Origin: Phreatobacter aquaticus
GTDB lineage: Bacteria > Pseudomonadota > Alphaproteobacteria > Rhizobiales > Phreatobacteraceae
Reading direction: 5' to 3'
DNA length: 64,000 nt
NCBI RefSeq assembly: GCF_005160265.1
Contig: NZ_CP039865.1
Span: forward strand, 62,001 to 126,000
Shown here in pieces: positions 54,049-62,703 of the stretch (position 1 is the first letter of the stretch; each line of letters starts with the position of its first letter). The position numbers and the translations under genes were made by a program. Below the pieces are notes generated by a model. That model was not told the DNA's origin, searched no databases, and was given only the letters and a program-made list of their open reading frames with translations.

Positions 54049-57000
54049 CCCCGGCAGATCCCGTCGACTTTCTGCTGCAGGATCTGCGCGCCGCCGGCAT
54101 CCGGCTGTTTCTGGATGGCCAGATCTTGCGCTTCGAGGCCCCGCCCGGTGCACTCACGCCGGATCTGCGCAGCCGGATCGCCTTGGCGCGGCCAGTCCTG
54201 ATCGAGCACCTCGGTTCTTTGGCGGCGGCACCGGCCGTGTCGCCGCGCCAGTCCCGTCTCTGGTTCGCCTGCCGGCTGGCACCGGAGGAAGCGCCCTACA
54301 ATGTCGCGGCGGCCTTCCGCCTTTCGGGGCCGCTCGACATCGCCGCGCTTGAGGCGGCACTTGGCGACGTGATCGCCGGCCATCCCGCCTTGCGCACCGG
54401 CTTTCGCGAGCAGGACGGCGAGCCCCAGGCCTTCCTCCGGCCAGAGGCGCCCTTCCGCCTCGAGAGGATCGATGCCGGTCATGTCGAGCCGGGAGAGCGG
54501 GATGCCTTTGGCAGGGCTCTGGCCGAGCGTTTGTCGCGCGAGCCGATCGCGCTGGACGCCCCGCCCCTTCTGCGCGAGACGCTGGTCCGCTTCGCCCCCG
54601 ACGATCATCTGCTGATCCATGTGATCCACCACATCGTCACCGATGGCTGGTCGCACGGCCTGTTCTGCCGTGACCTCTCCGATGCCTATCGGCAGCGGCT
54701 GTCTGGCAAGGCCTGGCGGAACCATGCGCGATCGACGTCGCCCGCGCGAACCATCGGGAGCCAGCCATCGGGCGGCGCGCGCGCGCCGGTGAAGCCAGCG
54801 CCCCTGCCACATGATGTCGCGATCACCGGTGGCCGCCGCTATGATGGGGCGACCCTCTCGATGCGCCTGCCACCCGCCATTCGCGATCAGGTCGCGGCCA
54901 TGGCACGGCGCGAGCGCACCAGTCCGGCGGCGGTGCTGCTGGCCGTGCAATTGCTGTTCGTCGCCCGTCTCGCCGGGACCGCCAGCCCGGTCGTGGCAGT
55001 CCCGGCGGCGGCGGGCCGCACCTCTGCCAATGCCGATGAGATCGGCTATTTCGTCGATACCGTGACGGTGCCGGTGGATCGGGTGGACAGCGATACGTTC
55101 CAGTCCTTCCTGGCGCGGGTCCATCTCACCTTCACCGGCACGCTGGACGCGGCATCGCGCGGCAGCTCCGATGAGGTCGGCCCGGCGGCCTTGCAAGACC
55201 CGGCCTTGCAAGACCCGGGCTTGAACGATCCAGCGCTGACAAGCTTCGCCTATCAGGCGACGCCGGATGCGGCCCTCGACCTCGACGGGGTCGCCGCGAC
55301 AGCCCTCGGCTTCGAGCGCGGCACGACGCGGTTCGATCTGGAACTGCACGTCTGGCCGCAGTCCGGGCACGCGACATCGGCGCTGCTCGAACCGCCGCCC
55401 GAGAGCGAAGTTCCCTATCCCGGCGCTCCGGATCTTGCGACGGGCCCGGCCGCAGGCTTCCGGCTGATGCTCGCCTATCGGCGTACCAGCTTCGAGCCGG
55501 CGACCGCCGCGCGCTTCCTGCGCCAATTCTCCACACTGCTCTCCGCCTGTCTCGCCTCGCCGGATGTCGCGGTGGACGATCTGGCCCTGATCCCTGAAGC
55601 CGAGTCGGCGGATCTCGCGCGCCTGCTGGAACGCCCGCGCCCCTGCCCTGCCGGGGGACGCTCGGTCGCGGACCTGTTCGAGGAGACAGCCCGCCGTTTC
55701 GCCGGCCGGCCGGCGCTGGAGACGAGCGACGGCTCCAGCTTGACCTATGCCGACCTCGACCGCGCGAGCGCCGCGCTGGCCGCCCGTCTGACCGGCCTTG
55801 GCCTGCGTCCGGGCGCCATTGTTGGTGTGCTGATGGAGCGCTCCGAAGCCGCGATCATCGCGCTTCTGGCCGTCATCCGGGCCGGCGGCGCCTATCTGCC
55901 GCTCGACCCCGCTTTGCCGGACGAGCGCCTGGCCCTGATGATCGCCGATGCCGGCGTGGCCCATCTGGTGACGACACCGGCGCTCGGCCATCGGATCGCC
56001 GCCGGTCCGGCCGTGCTGCTCGTCGACGGCCTGACCGGCGCGCCTCTGGGCGATGGCCCCTCGGCCCCCCTGCCTGCACCCGACACGCTCGGCCCCGACA
56101 GCCCGGCCTATGTCAACTTCACCTCCGGCTCCACCGGCAGGCCCAAGGGCATTCTGGTGCCCCATGGCGCCATCGCCAATCTGGTGCTCGACACTGACTA
56201 CGCGGCACTTGGCCCCGCCGACCGGATCGCCCAGGCCGCCACCCTCTCCTTCGATGCCGCGACCTTCGAGATCTGGGGCGCCCTGCTCAACGGCGCCTGC
56301 CTCGTGCCGCTCGCCCGCGAGACCCTGCTCGATACCGCCGCGCTGACCGATGCGCTGGCAACCCGCCGCATCTCCACGATGTTCCTGACTACCGCGCTGT
56401 TCAACCAGATGGCGCAGGCGCAACCGGCGGGGTTCTCATCCCTCAGGCTCGTCCTGTTCGGCGGCGAGGCGGTCAACCCTGACCGTGTCCGCCAGGTCAG
56501 GGCCGCCTGCCCCGGCCTGCAACTGACCCATGTCTATGGCCCGACCGAGACGACCACGTTTGCGACCTTTCACCCGGTCGAGACCGTCCCTGAGGCCGCC
56601 GCCACCGTGCCCATCGGCCGCCCCTTGGCCGGCGTCATCTGCCGCATCCTCGATGTGGGACTTCGGCCCGTGCCGCCCGGCGCCACCGGCGAATTGTATC
56701 TTGGCGGGCGCGGCCTCGCGCTCGGCTATCTCGGCCAGCCGGAGGCAACGGCCGCGCGCTTCATCACGCGGGCCGGTGAACGGCTCTACCGCACCGGCGA
56801 TCTCGTCCGCCTCGGCCCCGGCAATGCCATCGAGTTCGTCGGCCGCGCCGACAACCAGGTGAAGATCCGCGGCCATCGCATCGAACCCGAGGAGATCGAG
56901 ATCGCGCTCGCCGCCCACCCGGCGGTGACCGAAGCCGCCGTCATCGTCCGTGGCACCGACCAGGACCGCCGCCTCCATGCCTTCGTCGCGGTGGGCGAAG

Positions 57001-60000
57001 CCGGCGCGGCGGCGGACATCGCCCCGTGGCTGCGCCAGCGCCTGCCCGATTACATGGTCCCGGCGCGGATCGAGGCCCTGCCGCACCTGCCGATGACCAG
57101 CCATGGCAAGGTCGACCGCGCAGCGCTCCGCGCGCTGGCCGAGAAGGCCGCGCCGGAGCCCGTCGTGACGGAGCCTGCGGCGAGCGATCTGGAGCGGCAG
57201 GTCATGGCCATCTGGTCCGACCTGCTTCAGACGGCAGTTGGGCCGGACAGCGACTTTTTCGACATTGGCGGACATTCCCTGCTGGCAACCCGCGTGGCGG
57301 CACGTCTCCTCCAGGCAACCGGCCTTGCCGTGCCGCTCCGCCTGCTGTTCGAGCAGCGCACGCCGCGCGACCTCGCCCTGGCGCTGTCGGCTCTTGAGCG
57401 GCCGGCGGCCGACGAGGCCGAGCCGCCTCTGGTGGTGCGCGCGCCCGGCGGGCCGACCGCGCTCTCCTTCGCCCAGCAGCGGCTCTGGTTCCTCGAACGG
57501 CTCGACCCGGGAACCGCCGGGTACAATGTCCCGCTGGCCTATGAGCTCGACGGCCGGATCGACATGGCCGCGCTGCAGAAGGCGCTCGACCGGCTGATCG
57601 AGCGTCATGACACCCTGCGCAGCCGCATCTTCGACCGGGATGGGCAGTCCTGGCAGGAGCCCCTGGCGCCGATGGCCTGCCCGCTCGCGCTTGTCGATCT
57701 CGGCCATCTGCCGATCGGCATCGGCACGGAGCGCGCCCGCGACCTGATCCGCGCAGCAGCCCTGGCGCCGTTCGATCTGGCGCGGCCGCCGCTGATCCGC
57801 GCACATCTGTTCCGCCTGTCAGAAGATCGCTCGATCCTGCTGCTGGTCCTGCACCACATTGCCAGCGACGGCTGGTCGCTGACCGTTCTGGCGCGTGACC
57901 TCTCGCTGCTTGTTGCCAATCGGACGGCAAAGCCGCTGCCCATCCGATATGCCGATTTCGCCCTGTGGCAGCGCGACTGGTTCCAGGGCGAACGGGCACA
58001 GCAACAGCTGGCGGCCTGGACCGAACGGCTCACCGACCTGCCCGACCTGCGCCTGCCCACCGACAGGCGCAGGCCGCAACGCCAGTCCTATCGCGGCGGC
58101 ACCGTGCCGATCGCCATCAGCGGCGCCGAGACCGAAGCGCTGCGTGCGCTAGCGGCCGCCTGCAATGCCACCCCCTTCATGGTGCTCCTGGCGATCTTCG
58201 GCGCCACGATCGGCCGCGCTGCGGCGCAGATGGATTTCGCCATTGCCTGCCCGGTCGCCAACCGTCATCGGCCGGAGACCGAGGGGCTCATCGGCTTCTT
58301 CGTCAACACGCTGGCCATGCGCCTCGATCGGAGTGGGGGACCGTCGCTGCGCCAACTCATCGGCCGCATCCGTGCCGTCGCGCTCGATGCGTTCCAGAAC
58401 CAGGACCTGCCATTCGAGCAGGTGGTGGAGACGCTGCATCCCGACCGCGATCCCGCCCGCAACCCACTGGTGCAGGTGGCATTCGCCCTGCAGAACGCGA
58501 CGGACGAACGCCTTGACATCCCAGGCATCGTCACGCGCCTCTACGCCCCCGACATCCGCACGACCCGCTTCGATCTCGAAATGCACCTGTTCGAGCGTGG
58601 TACCGGCATCGAGGGCATTCTGGTCTTCGCAACCGACCTGTTCGAGCCGGCGACCGCCGAGAGGCTGGCGGGCCAGTTCTCCACACTGCTCTCCGCCTGC
58701 CTCACCTCGCCGGATGTCGCGGTGGACGATCTGGCCCTGATCCCTGAAGCCGAGTCGGCGGATCTCGCGCGCCTGCTGGAACGCCCGCGCCCCTGCCCTG
58801 CCGGGGGACGCTCGGTCGCGGACCTGTTCGAGGAGACAGCCCGCCGTTTCGCCGACCGACCGGCGCTGGAGGCGGCCGACGGCTCCAGCCTGACCTATGC
58901 CGACCTCGACCGCGCGAGCGCCGCGCTGACCGCCCGTCTGACCGGCCTTGGCCTGCGTCCGGGCGCCATTGTTGGTGTGCTGATGGAGCGCTCCGAAGCC
59001 GCGATCATCGCGCTTCTGGCCGTCATCCGGGCCGGCGGCGCCTATCTGCCGCTCGACCCCGCTTTGCCGGACGAGCGCCTGGCCCTGATGATCGCCGATG
59101 CCGGCGTGGCCCATCTGGTGACGACACCGGCGCTCGGCCATCGGATCGCCGCCGGTCCGGCCGTGCTGCTCGTCGACGGCCTGACCGGCGCGCCTCTGGG
59201 CGATGGCCCCGCGGCCCCCCTGCCTGCACCCGACACGCTCGGCCCCGACAGCCCGGCCTATGTCAACTTCACCTCCGGCTCCACCGGCAGGCCCAAGGGC
59301 ATTCTGGTGCCCCATGGCGCCATCGCCAATCTGGTGCTCGACACTGACTACGCGGCACTTGGCCCCGCCGACCGGATCGCCCAGGCCGCCACCCTCTCCT
59401 TCGATGCCGCGACCTTCGAGATCTGGGGCGCCCTGCTCAACGGCGCCTGCCTGGTGCCGCTCGCCCGCGAGACCCTGCTCGATACCGCCGCGCTGACCGA
59501 TGCGCTGGCAACCCGCCGCATCTCTACGATGTTCCTGACCACCGCGCTGTTCAACCAGGTCGCCCAGGCACAACCAGCAGGCTTCGCACCCCTCAGGCTC
59601 GTCCTGTTCGGCGGCGAGGCGGTCAACCCTGACCGTGTCCGCCAGGTCAGGGCCGCCTGCCCCGGCCTGCAACTGACCCATGTCTATGGCCCGACCGAGA
59701 CGACCACGTTTGCGACCTTTCACCCGGTCGAGACCGTCCCTGAGGCCGCCGCCACCGTGCCCATCGGCCGCCCCTTGGCCGGCGTCATCTGCCGCATCCT
59801 CGATGTGGGACTTCGGCCCGTGCCGCCCGGCGCCACCGGCGAATTGTATCTTGGCGGGCGCGGCCTCGCGCTCGGCTATCTCGGCCAGCCGGAGGCGACG
59901 GCCGCGCGCTTCATCGCCCGTGCAGGTGAACGGCTCTACCGCACCGGCGATCTCGTCCGCCTCGGCCCCGGCAATGCCATCGAGTTCGTCGGCCGCGCCG

Positions 60001-61820
60001 ACAACCAGGTGAAGATCCGCGGCCATCGCATCGAACCCGAGGAGATCGAGATCGCGCTCGCCGCCCACCCGGCGGTGACCGAAGCCGCCGTCATCGTCCG
60101 TGGCACCGACCAGGACCGCCGCCTCCATGCCTTCGTCGCGGTGGGCGACAGCAACGCCGCGCTGTCGGGCCGTGACAGCCAGGCCTTCGTCGCGGACTGG
60201 CTTGAGCTCTACGAGGACACCTACAAGGGCGATGGCGCCGGGACGGATGCCGATCTCGCCGGCTGGAACGACAGCTATACCGGCCAGCCTCTGCCGGTGG
60301 CCGAAATGCGCGAGTGGCAGGAGGCGACGGTTGCGGCGCTGCTGGCCGGAAAGCCCCGCCACGTGCTGGAGATCGGCTGCGGCACCGGGCTCCTGCTGAA
60401 GCGGCTGGCCGATGCCGTCGAAAGCTATCGCGGCACTGACTTCTCGCCCTCGGCTGTCGCCCGCACGGGCGCCCTCGCGCGGCGGGCCGGCTGGTCCCAC
60501 GTGTCCATCGAGCACCGCCAGGGCGACGACGCCGAGGGCCTGCCCCGGCATGCCTTCGACCTCATCGTCCTCAATTCCGTCATCCAGTATTTCCCGGGCG
60601 AGGACTATCTCCGCCGGGTGATCCGCAACGCCTTCGACTGCCTGGCGCCCGGCGGGCGGCTGTTCATCGGCGACATCCGGTCGCTGCCGCTGCAGCGCAT
60701 GTTCGCCGCCTCGGTCGAGGCGCGAAGGGGCACGGCCGACCGCGCCGTCCTGGAGCGCGCCGTGGCGACCCGGATCCGTCTCGACAAGGAACTGGTGCTC
60801 GACCCCGCCTTCTTCCTGCATGTGGCGCGAGACCACGCGCCGGACGCGCGCGTCGAGATCGCAATGAAGCGCGGCTGGGCGATCAACGAACTGACCAAAT
60901 ACCGCTACGACGTCATGATCGAGACCGGCGGCGGCGAGCGCCCCGCCACCCGCATGATCCGGTTGTCCGACCGGCCGGACGAGCGCCCCACGGTGGAGGC
61001 TCTCGTCGCCATGGCGCATGCAGGCGCCGAGCCGCTCTGCATCGTCGGTCTGCCGGACGCGCGATTGGCGCGGGACCTTCGCATTCTCGCCGAGCTGGAC
61101 GCAGCTGACGGTCCGGCCATTGTGGCACCAGCGCCGCATCCCGAGGAGATCGCGTCATCGCTCGAAGCCGCCGGTTTCTGCGTGTCATTCGCGGTGCCCG
61201 AGCGCCCCGAGGAGGGCCGCTTCGACCTCCTCGTCCATCGCCGCGGGTCACCAAGGCCCGCATCCCCCCTGGAGGCGTCGGTCCTCGCGGCCACGCCAGC
61301 CCGCCCGCTCGCCAACAATCCGCTGCGGGCCATTGCCGGACGGAACCTCATCCCGGACATCAAGGCCCACCTCGCCCGCCATCTGCCGGACTACATGGTG
61401 CCCTCGAGCATTTCCGTGCTGGAGCGGCTGCCGATGAACCGCAGCGGCAAGATCGATCGCCGCGCCCTGGTCCCCGACAATCTGGCCGAGACCGTTGCGC
61501 CGGACACCCTGCCTGTGGGCAAGGCGGAGGCGGCGGTGCAACAGATCTGGTGTGATCTCCTCCAAGTAGACATGATGGGCCGGACGACCAATTTCTTCGA
61601 TGCCGGCGGACATTCCCTGCTGCTCGTGCAGTTGCTGCACAGGATCAATGCCCGCTTCGGCTGCCAGCTGAGCCTTATCGACATGTTCAGGGCTACGACC
61701 ATCGCGGCGCAGGCGGAGATGGCGACGGCGAGGCAGGCACCGCCAGCGGCGCCCGATATTGCCGATCGCGCCGATCGCGCCCGCCACGCGCTCGCCGGAC
61801 GACGGGATGCGCGGCGATGA
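54045..61820 (+). CDS. Bimodular NRPS: TubC docking-C-A-PCP-C-A-nMT-PCP, two Ile/Val-type A domains
   Basis: 2591 residues, GTG start. Residues 1-55 are a TubC_N docking domain (VDFLLQDLRAAGIRLFLDG, then FEAPPGALTPDLRSRI). C1 (about 60-510) keeps HHIVTDG at 195-201 but is divergent. A1 (about 535-1030) and A2 (about 1585-2035 plus A9-A10 near 2440-2490) share the pocket code DAFFLGVTF(K), an Ile-type code by memory. PCP1 Ser1078; C2 has HHIASDG at 1270-1276. An N-methyltransferase (about 2045-2330, VLEIGCGTG at 2107-2115) is inserted in A2. PCP2 Ser2524. There is no thioesterase, so the chain must pass on, most simply to the PKS encoded at 32246. The layout equals TubC of tubulysin synthesis. 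Confidence 0.94.
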   Translation: MTPADPVDFLLQDLRAAGIRLFLDGQILRFEAPPGALTPDLRSRIALARPVLIEHLGSLAAAPAVSPRQSRLWFACRLAPEEAPYNVAAAFRLSGPLDIAALEAALGDVIAGHPALRTGFREQDGEPQAFLRPEAPFRLERIDAGHVEPGERDAFGRALAERLSREPIALDAPPLLRETLVRFAPDDHLLIHVIHHIVTDGWSHGLFCRDLSDAYRQRLSGKAWRNHARSTSPARTIGSQPSGGARAPVKPAPLPHDVAITGGRRYDGATLSMRLPPAIRDQVAAMARRERTSPAAVLLAVQLLFVARLAGTASPVVAVPAAAGRTSANADEIGYFVDTVTVPVDRVDSDTFQSFLARVHLTFTGTLDAASRGSSDEVGPAALQDPALQDPGLNDPALTSFAYQATPDAALDLDGVAATALGFERGTTRFDLELHVWPQSGHATSALLEPPPESEVPYPGAPDLATGPAAGFRLMLAYRRTSFEPATAARFLRQFSTLLSACLASPDVAVDDLALIPEAESADLARLLERPRPCPAGGRSVADLFEETARRFAGRPALETSDGSSLTYADLDRASAALAARLTGLGLRPGAIVGVLMERSEAAIIALLAVIRAGGAYLPLDPALPDERLALMIADAGVAHLVTTPALGHRIAAGPAVLLVDGLTGAPLGDGPSAPLPAPDTLGPDSPAYVNFTSGSTGRPKGILVPHGAIANLVLDTDYAALGPADRIAQAATLSFDAATFEIWGALLNGACLVPLARETLLDTAALTDALATRRISTMFLTTALFNQMAQAQPAGFSSLRLVLFGGEAVNPDRVRQVRAACPGLQLTHVYGPTETTTFATFHPVETVPEAAATVPIGRPLAGVICRILDVGLRPVPPGATGELYLGGRGLALGYLGQPEATAARFITRAGERLYRTGDLVRLGPGNAIEFVGRADNQVKIRGHRIEPEEIEIALAAHPAVTEAAVIVRGTDQDRRLHAFVAVGEAGAAADIAPWLRQRLPDYMVPARIEALPHLPMTSHGKVDRAALRALAEKAAPEPVVTEPAASDLERQVMAIWSDLLQTAVGPDSDFFDIGGHSLLATRVAARLLQATGLAVPLRLLFEQRTPRDLALALSALERPAADEAEPPLVVRAPGGPTALSFAQQRLWFLERLDPGTAGYNVPLAYELDGRIDMAALQKALDRLIERHDTLRSRIFDRDGQSWQEPLAPMACPLALVDLGHLPIGIGTERARDLIRAAALAPFDLARPPLIRAHLFRLSEDRSILLLVLHHIASDGWSLTVLARDLSLLVANRTAKPLPIRYADFALWQRDWFQGERAQQQLAAWTERLTDLPDLRLPTDRRRPQRQSYRGGTVPIAISGAETEALRALAAACNATPFMVLLAIFGATIGRAAAQMDFAIACPVANRHRPETEGLIGFFVNTLAMRLDRSGGPSLRQLIGRIRAVALDAFQNQDLPFEQVVETLHPDRDPARNPLVQVAFALQNATDERLDIPGIVTRLYAPDIRTTRFDLEMHLFERGTGIEGILVFATDLFEPATAERLAGQFSTLLSACLTSPDVAVDDLALIPEAESADLARLLERPRPCPAGGRSVADLFEETARRFADRPALEAADGSSLTYADLDRASAALTARLTGLGLRPGAIVGVLMERSEAAIIALLAVIRAGGAYLPLDPALPDERLALMIADAGVAHLVTTPALGHRIAAGPAVLLVDGLTGAPLGDGPAAPLPAPDTLGPDSPAYVNFTSGSTGRPKGILVPHGAIANLVLDTDYAALGPADRIAQAATLSFDAATFEIWGALLNGACLVPLARETLLDTAALTDALATRRISTMFLTTALFNQVAQAQPAGFAPLRLVLFGGEAVNPDRVRQVRAACPGLQLTHVYGPTETTTFATFHPVETVPEAAATVPIGRPLAGVICRILDVGLRPVPPGATGELYLGGRGLALGYLGQPEATAARFIARAGERLYRTGDLVRLGPGNAIEFVGRADNQVKIRGHRIEPEEIEIALAAHPAVTEAAVIVRGTDQDRRLHAFVAVGDSNAALSGRDSQAFVADWLELYEDTYKGDGAGTDADLAGWNDSYTGQPLPVAEMREWQEATVAALLAGKPRHVLEIGCGTGLLLKRLADAVESYRGTDFSPSAVARTGALARRAGWSHVSIEHRQGDDAEGLPRHAFDLIVLNSVIQYFPGEDYLRRVIRNAFDCLAPGGRLFIGDIRSLPLQRMFAASVEARRGTADRAVLERAVATRIRLDKELVLDPAFFLHVARDHAPDARVEIAMKRGWAINELTKYRYDVMIETGGGERPATRMIRLSDRPDERPTVEALVAMAHAGAEPLCIVGLPDARLARDLRILAELDAADGPAIVAPAPHPEEIASSLEAAGFCVSFAVPERPEEGRFDLLVHRRGSPRPASPLEASVLAATPARPLANNPLRAIAGRNLIPDIKAHLARHLPDYMVPSSISVLERLPMNRSGKIDRRALVPDNLAETVAPDTLPVGKAEAAVQQIWCDLLQVDMMGRTTNFFDAGGHSLLLVQLLHRINARFGCQLSLIDMFRATTIAAQAEMATARQAPPAAPDIADRADRARHALAGRRDARR
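55186..55230 (+). repeat. Tandem 15-base repeat inside the first C domain
   Basis: The unit CGGCCTTGCAAGACC occurs twice exactly (55186-55200, 55201-55215), followed by a degenerate third copy. It encodes ALQDPALQDPGLNDP in a region where normal C domains have a conserved helix, so it looks like slippage expansion in a relaxed segment. Confidence 0.85.
55529..56999 (+). repeat. A-domain duplication, copy 1
   Basis: About 1.47 kb covering the end of the C-A linker and nearly all of A1. It is repeated 3150 bases downstream. Counting by eye I find about 27 mismatches, roughly 98% identity, clustered in a few short patches. The boundary at the 3' end is sharp: identity stops after GTCGCGGTGGGCGA. 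Confidence 0.93.
58679..60149 (+). repeat. A-domain duplication, copy 2
   Basis: Second copy, covering A2 up to the point where the N-methyltransferase is inserted. All pocket-lining segments are the same in both copies, so the two modules should activate the same amino acid. Confidence 0.93.
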
Positions 61821-62698
61821 CGGGGCCTGTGGAAGGCGGGCCGGACCGGAGCGATCTGCTGACAAGGCTCGACATTGGCGCGGGCGAGGTGAAGGCGCGG
61901 GTGCGCGAGTTCTATTCCGCTCTCAACAGCTATCTCGCGAAGACCGCGCTCGACGATTACGTTCAGTTCTTCAACTGGGGCTACCAGCCGCTTCCCGGCC
62001 GCCCGGATGACTGGGCTGGCACCCTTCCCGCCGCGATGATCGACCGCGACGCCGTGCGGCTGGTTCTGGAACTGATCGGCCCGCTGGCCGTCGACGGACG
62101 GGACATTCTCGACGTCGGCTGCGGCCGGGGCGGCACGCTCTCAACCCTTGCCAGCCGGTTCGCCCCGCGCAAGCTGGTGGGGGTCGATCTCAATCCCCAG
62201 AGCATCGCCCATTGCCGCGGAAGCCAGAGCGATCCCCGCGTCCAGTTCTTCCAGGGCGATGCCGAGGATCTGGCCTTCGGCGATGCCTCATTCGACATCG
62301 TCACCAATATCGAGTCCTCGAATGCCTATCCCGCCATCGACCGGTTCTACCGTGAGGTGAACCGGGTTCTGCGAGTGGGCGGCGCCTTTGCCTATACCGA
62401 CCTCCTGCGTCCGGACCAGTTCGACCACGCCCGCCGGTTCCTCACAGCGAACGGGTTTGCCCTCGACAGCGACCGTGACATCACCGCCAACGTTCTCGCC
62501 GCGCGCCGCCAGAGCGCCGACACCCAGTTACGCGCCTTCAATGCGGCGGACGGCGCGCAGGCAGACGCAACCCATGATGCCCTGATGGCCTATTTCCTGG
62601 CGCCCGAAGGCTCGGCCTTCTTCGACAGCGTCCAGGAGGGCCGCTTCGAATATCGCATCCTGCGGTTCCGCAAGACCTCCGACTGCAGCGAGCTTTGA
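61817..62698 (+). CDS. SAM-dependent O-methyltransferase, phthiotriol-methyltransferase-like (1)
   Basis: 293 residues, class I methyltransferase. Motif I is LDVGCGRGG, followed by GVDLNPQSIAHC, GDAEDLAFGD and the family-specific NIESSNAYP. An N-terminal FFNWGY and a later DITANVLAA segment match mycobacterial phthiotriol O-methyltransferase, which methylates a secondary alcohol of a polyketide. The ATG overlaps the NRPS stop (ATGA). The two KR-derived hydroxyls predicted for this assembly line are obvious targets; N-methylation of the first residue is an alternative. Confidence 0.9.
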   Translation: MTGPVEGGPDRSDLLTRLDIGAGEVKARVREFYSALNSYLAKTALDDYVQFFNWGYQPLPGRPDDWAGTLPAAMIDRDAVRLVLELIGPLAVDGRDILDVGCGRGGTLSTLASRFAPRKLVGVDLNPQSIAHCRGSQSDPRVQFFQGDAEDLAFGDASFDIVTNIESSNAYPAIDRFYREVNRVLRVGGAFAYTDLLRPDQFDHARRFLTANGFALDSDRDITANVLAARRQSADTQLRAFNAADGAQADATHDALMAYFLAPEGSAFFDSVQEGRFEYRILRFRKTSDCSEL

Positions 62699-62703
62699 CG
62701 TCG

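Noticed and set aside
55186-55230. CRISPR-like or regulatory repeat
   Set aside because: Only two exact units of 15 bases, in frame within the NRPS gene and without spacers; simple slippage explains it.
54045-61820. Tubulysin-type product
   Set aside because: The bimodular protein equals TubC in layout, but the remaining modules (Pro between two KR-containing PKSs, Phe-like end, no heterocyclisation domain) do not fit tubulysin and fit dolastatin-type logic better.
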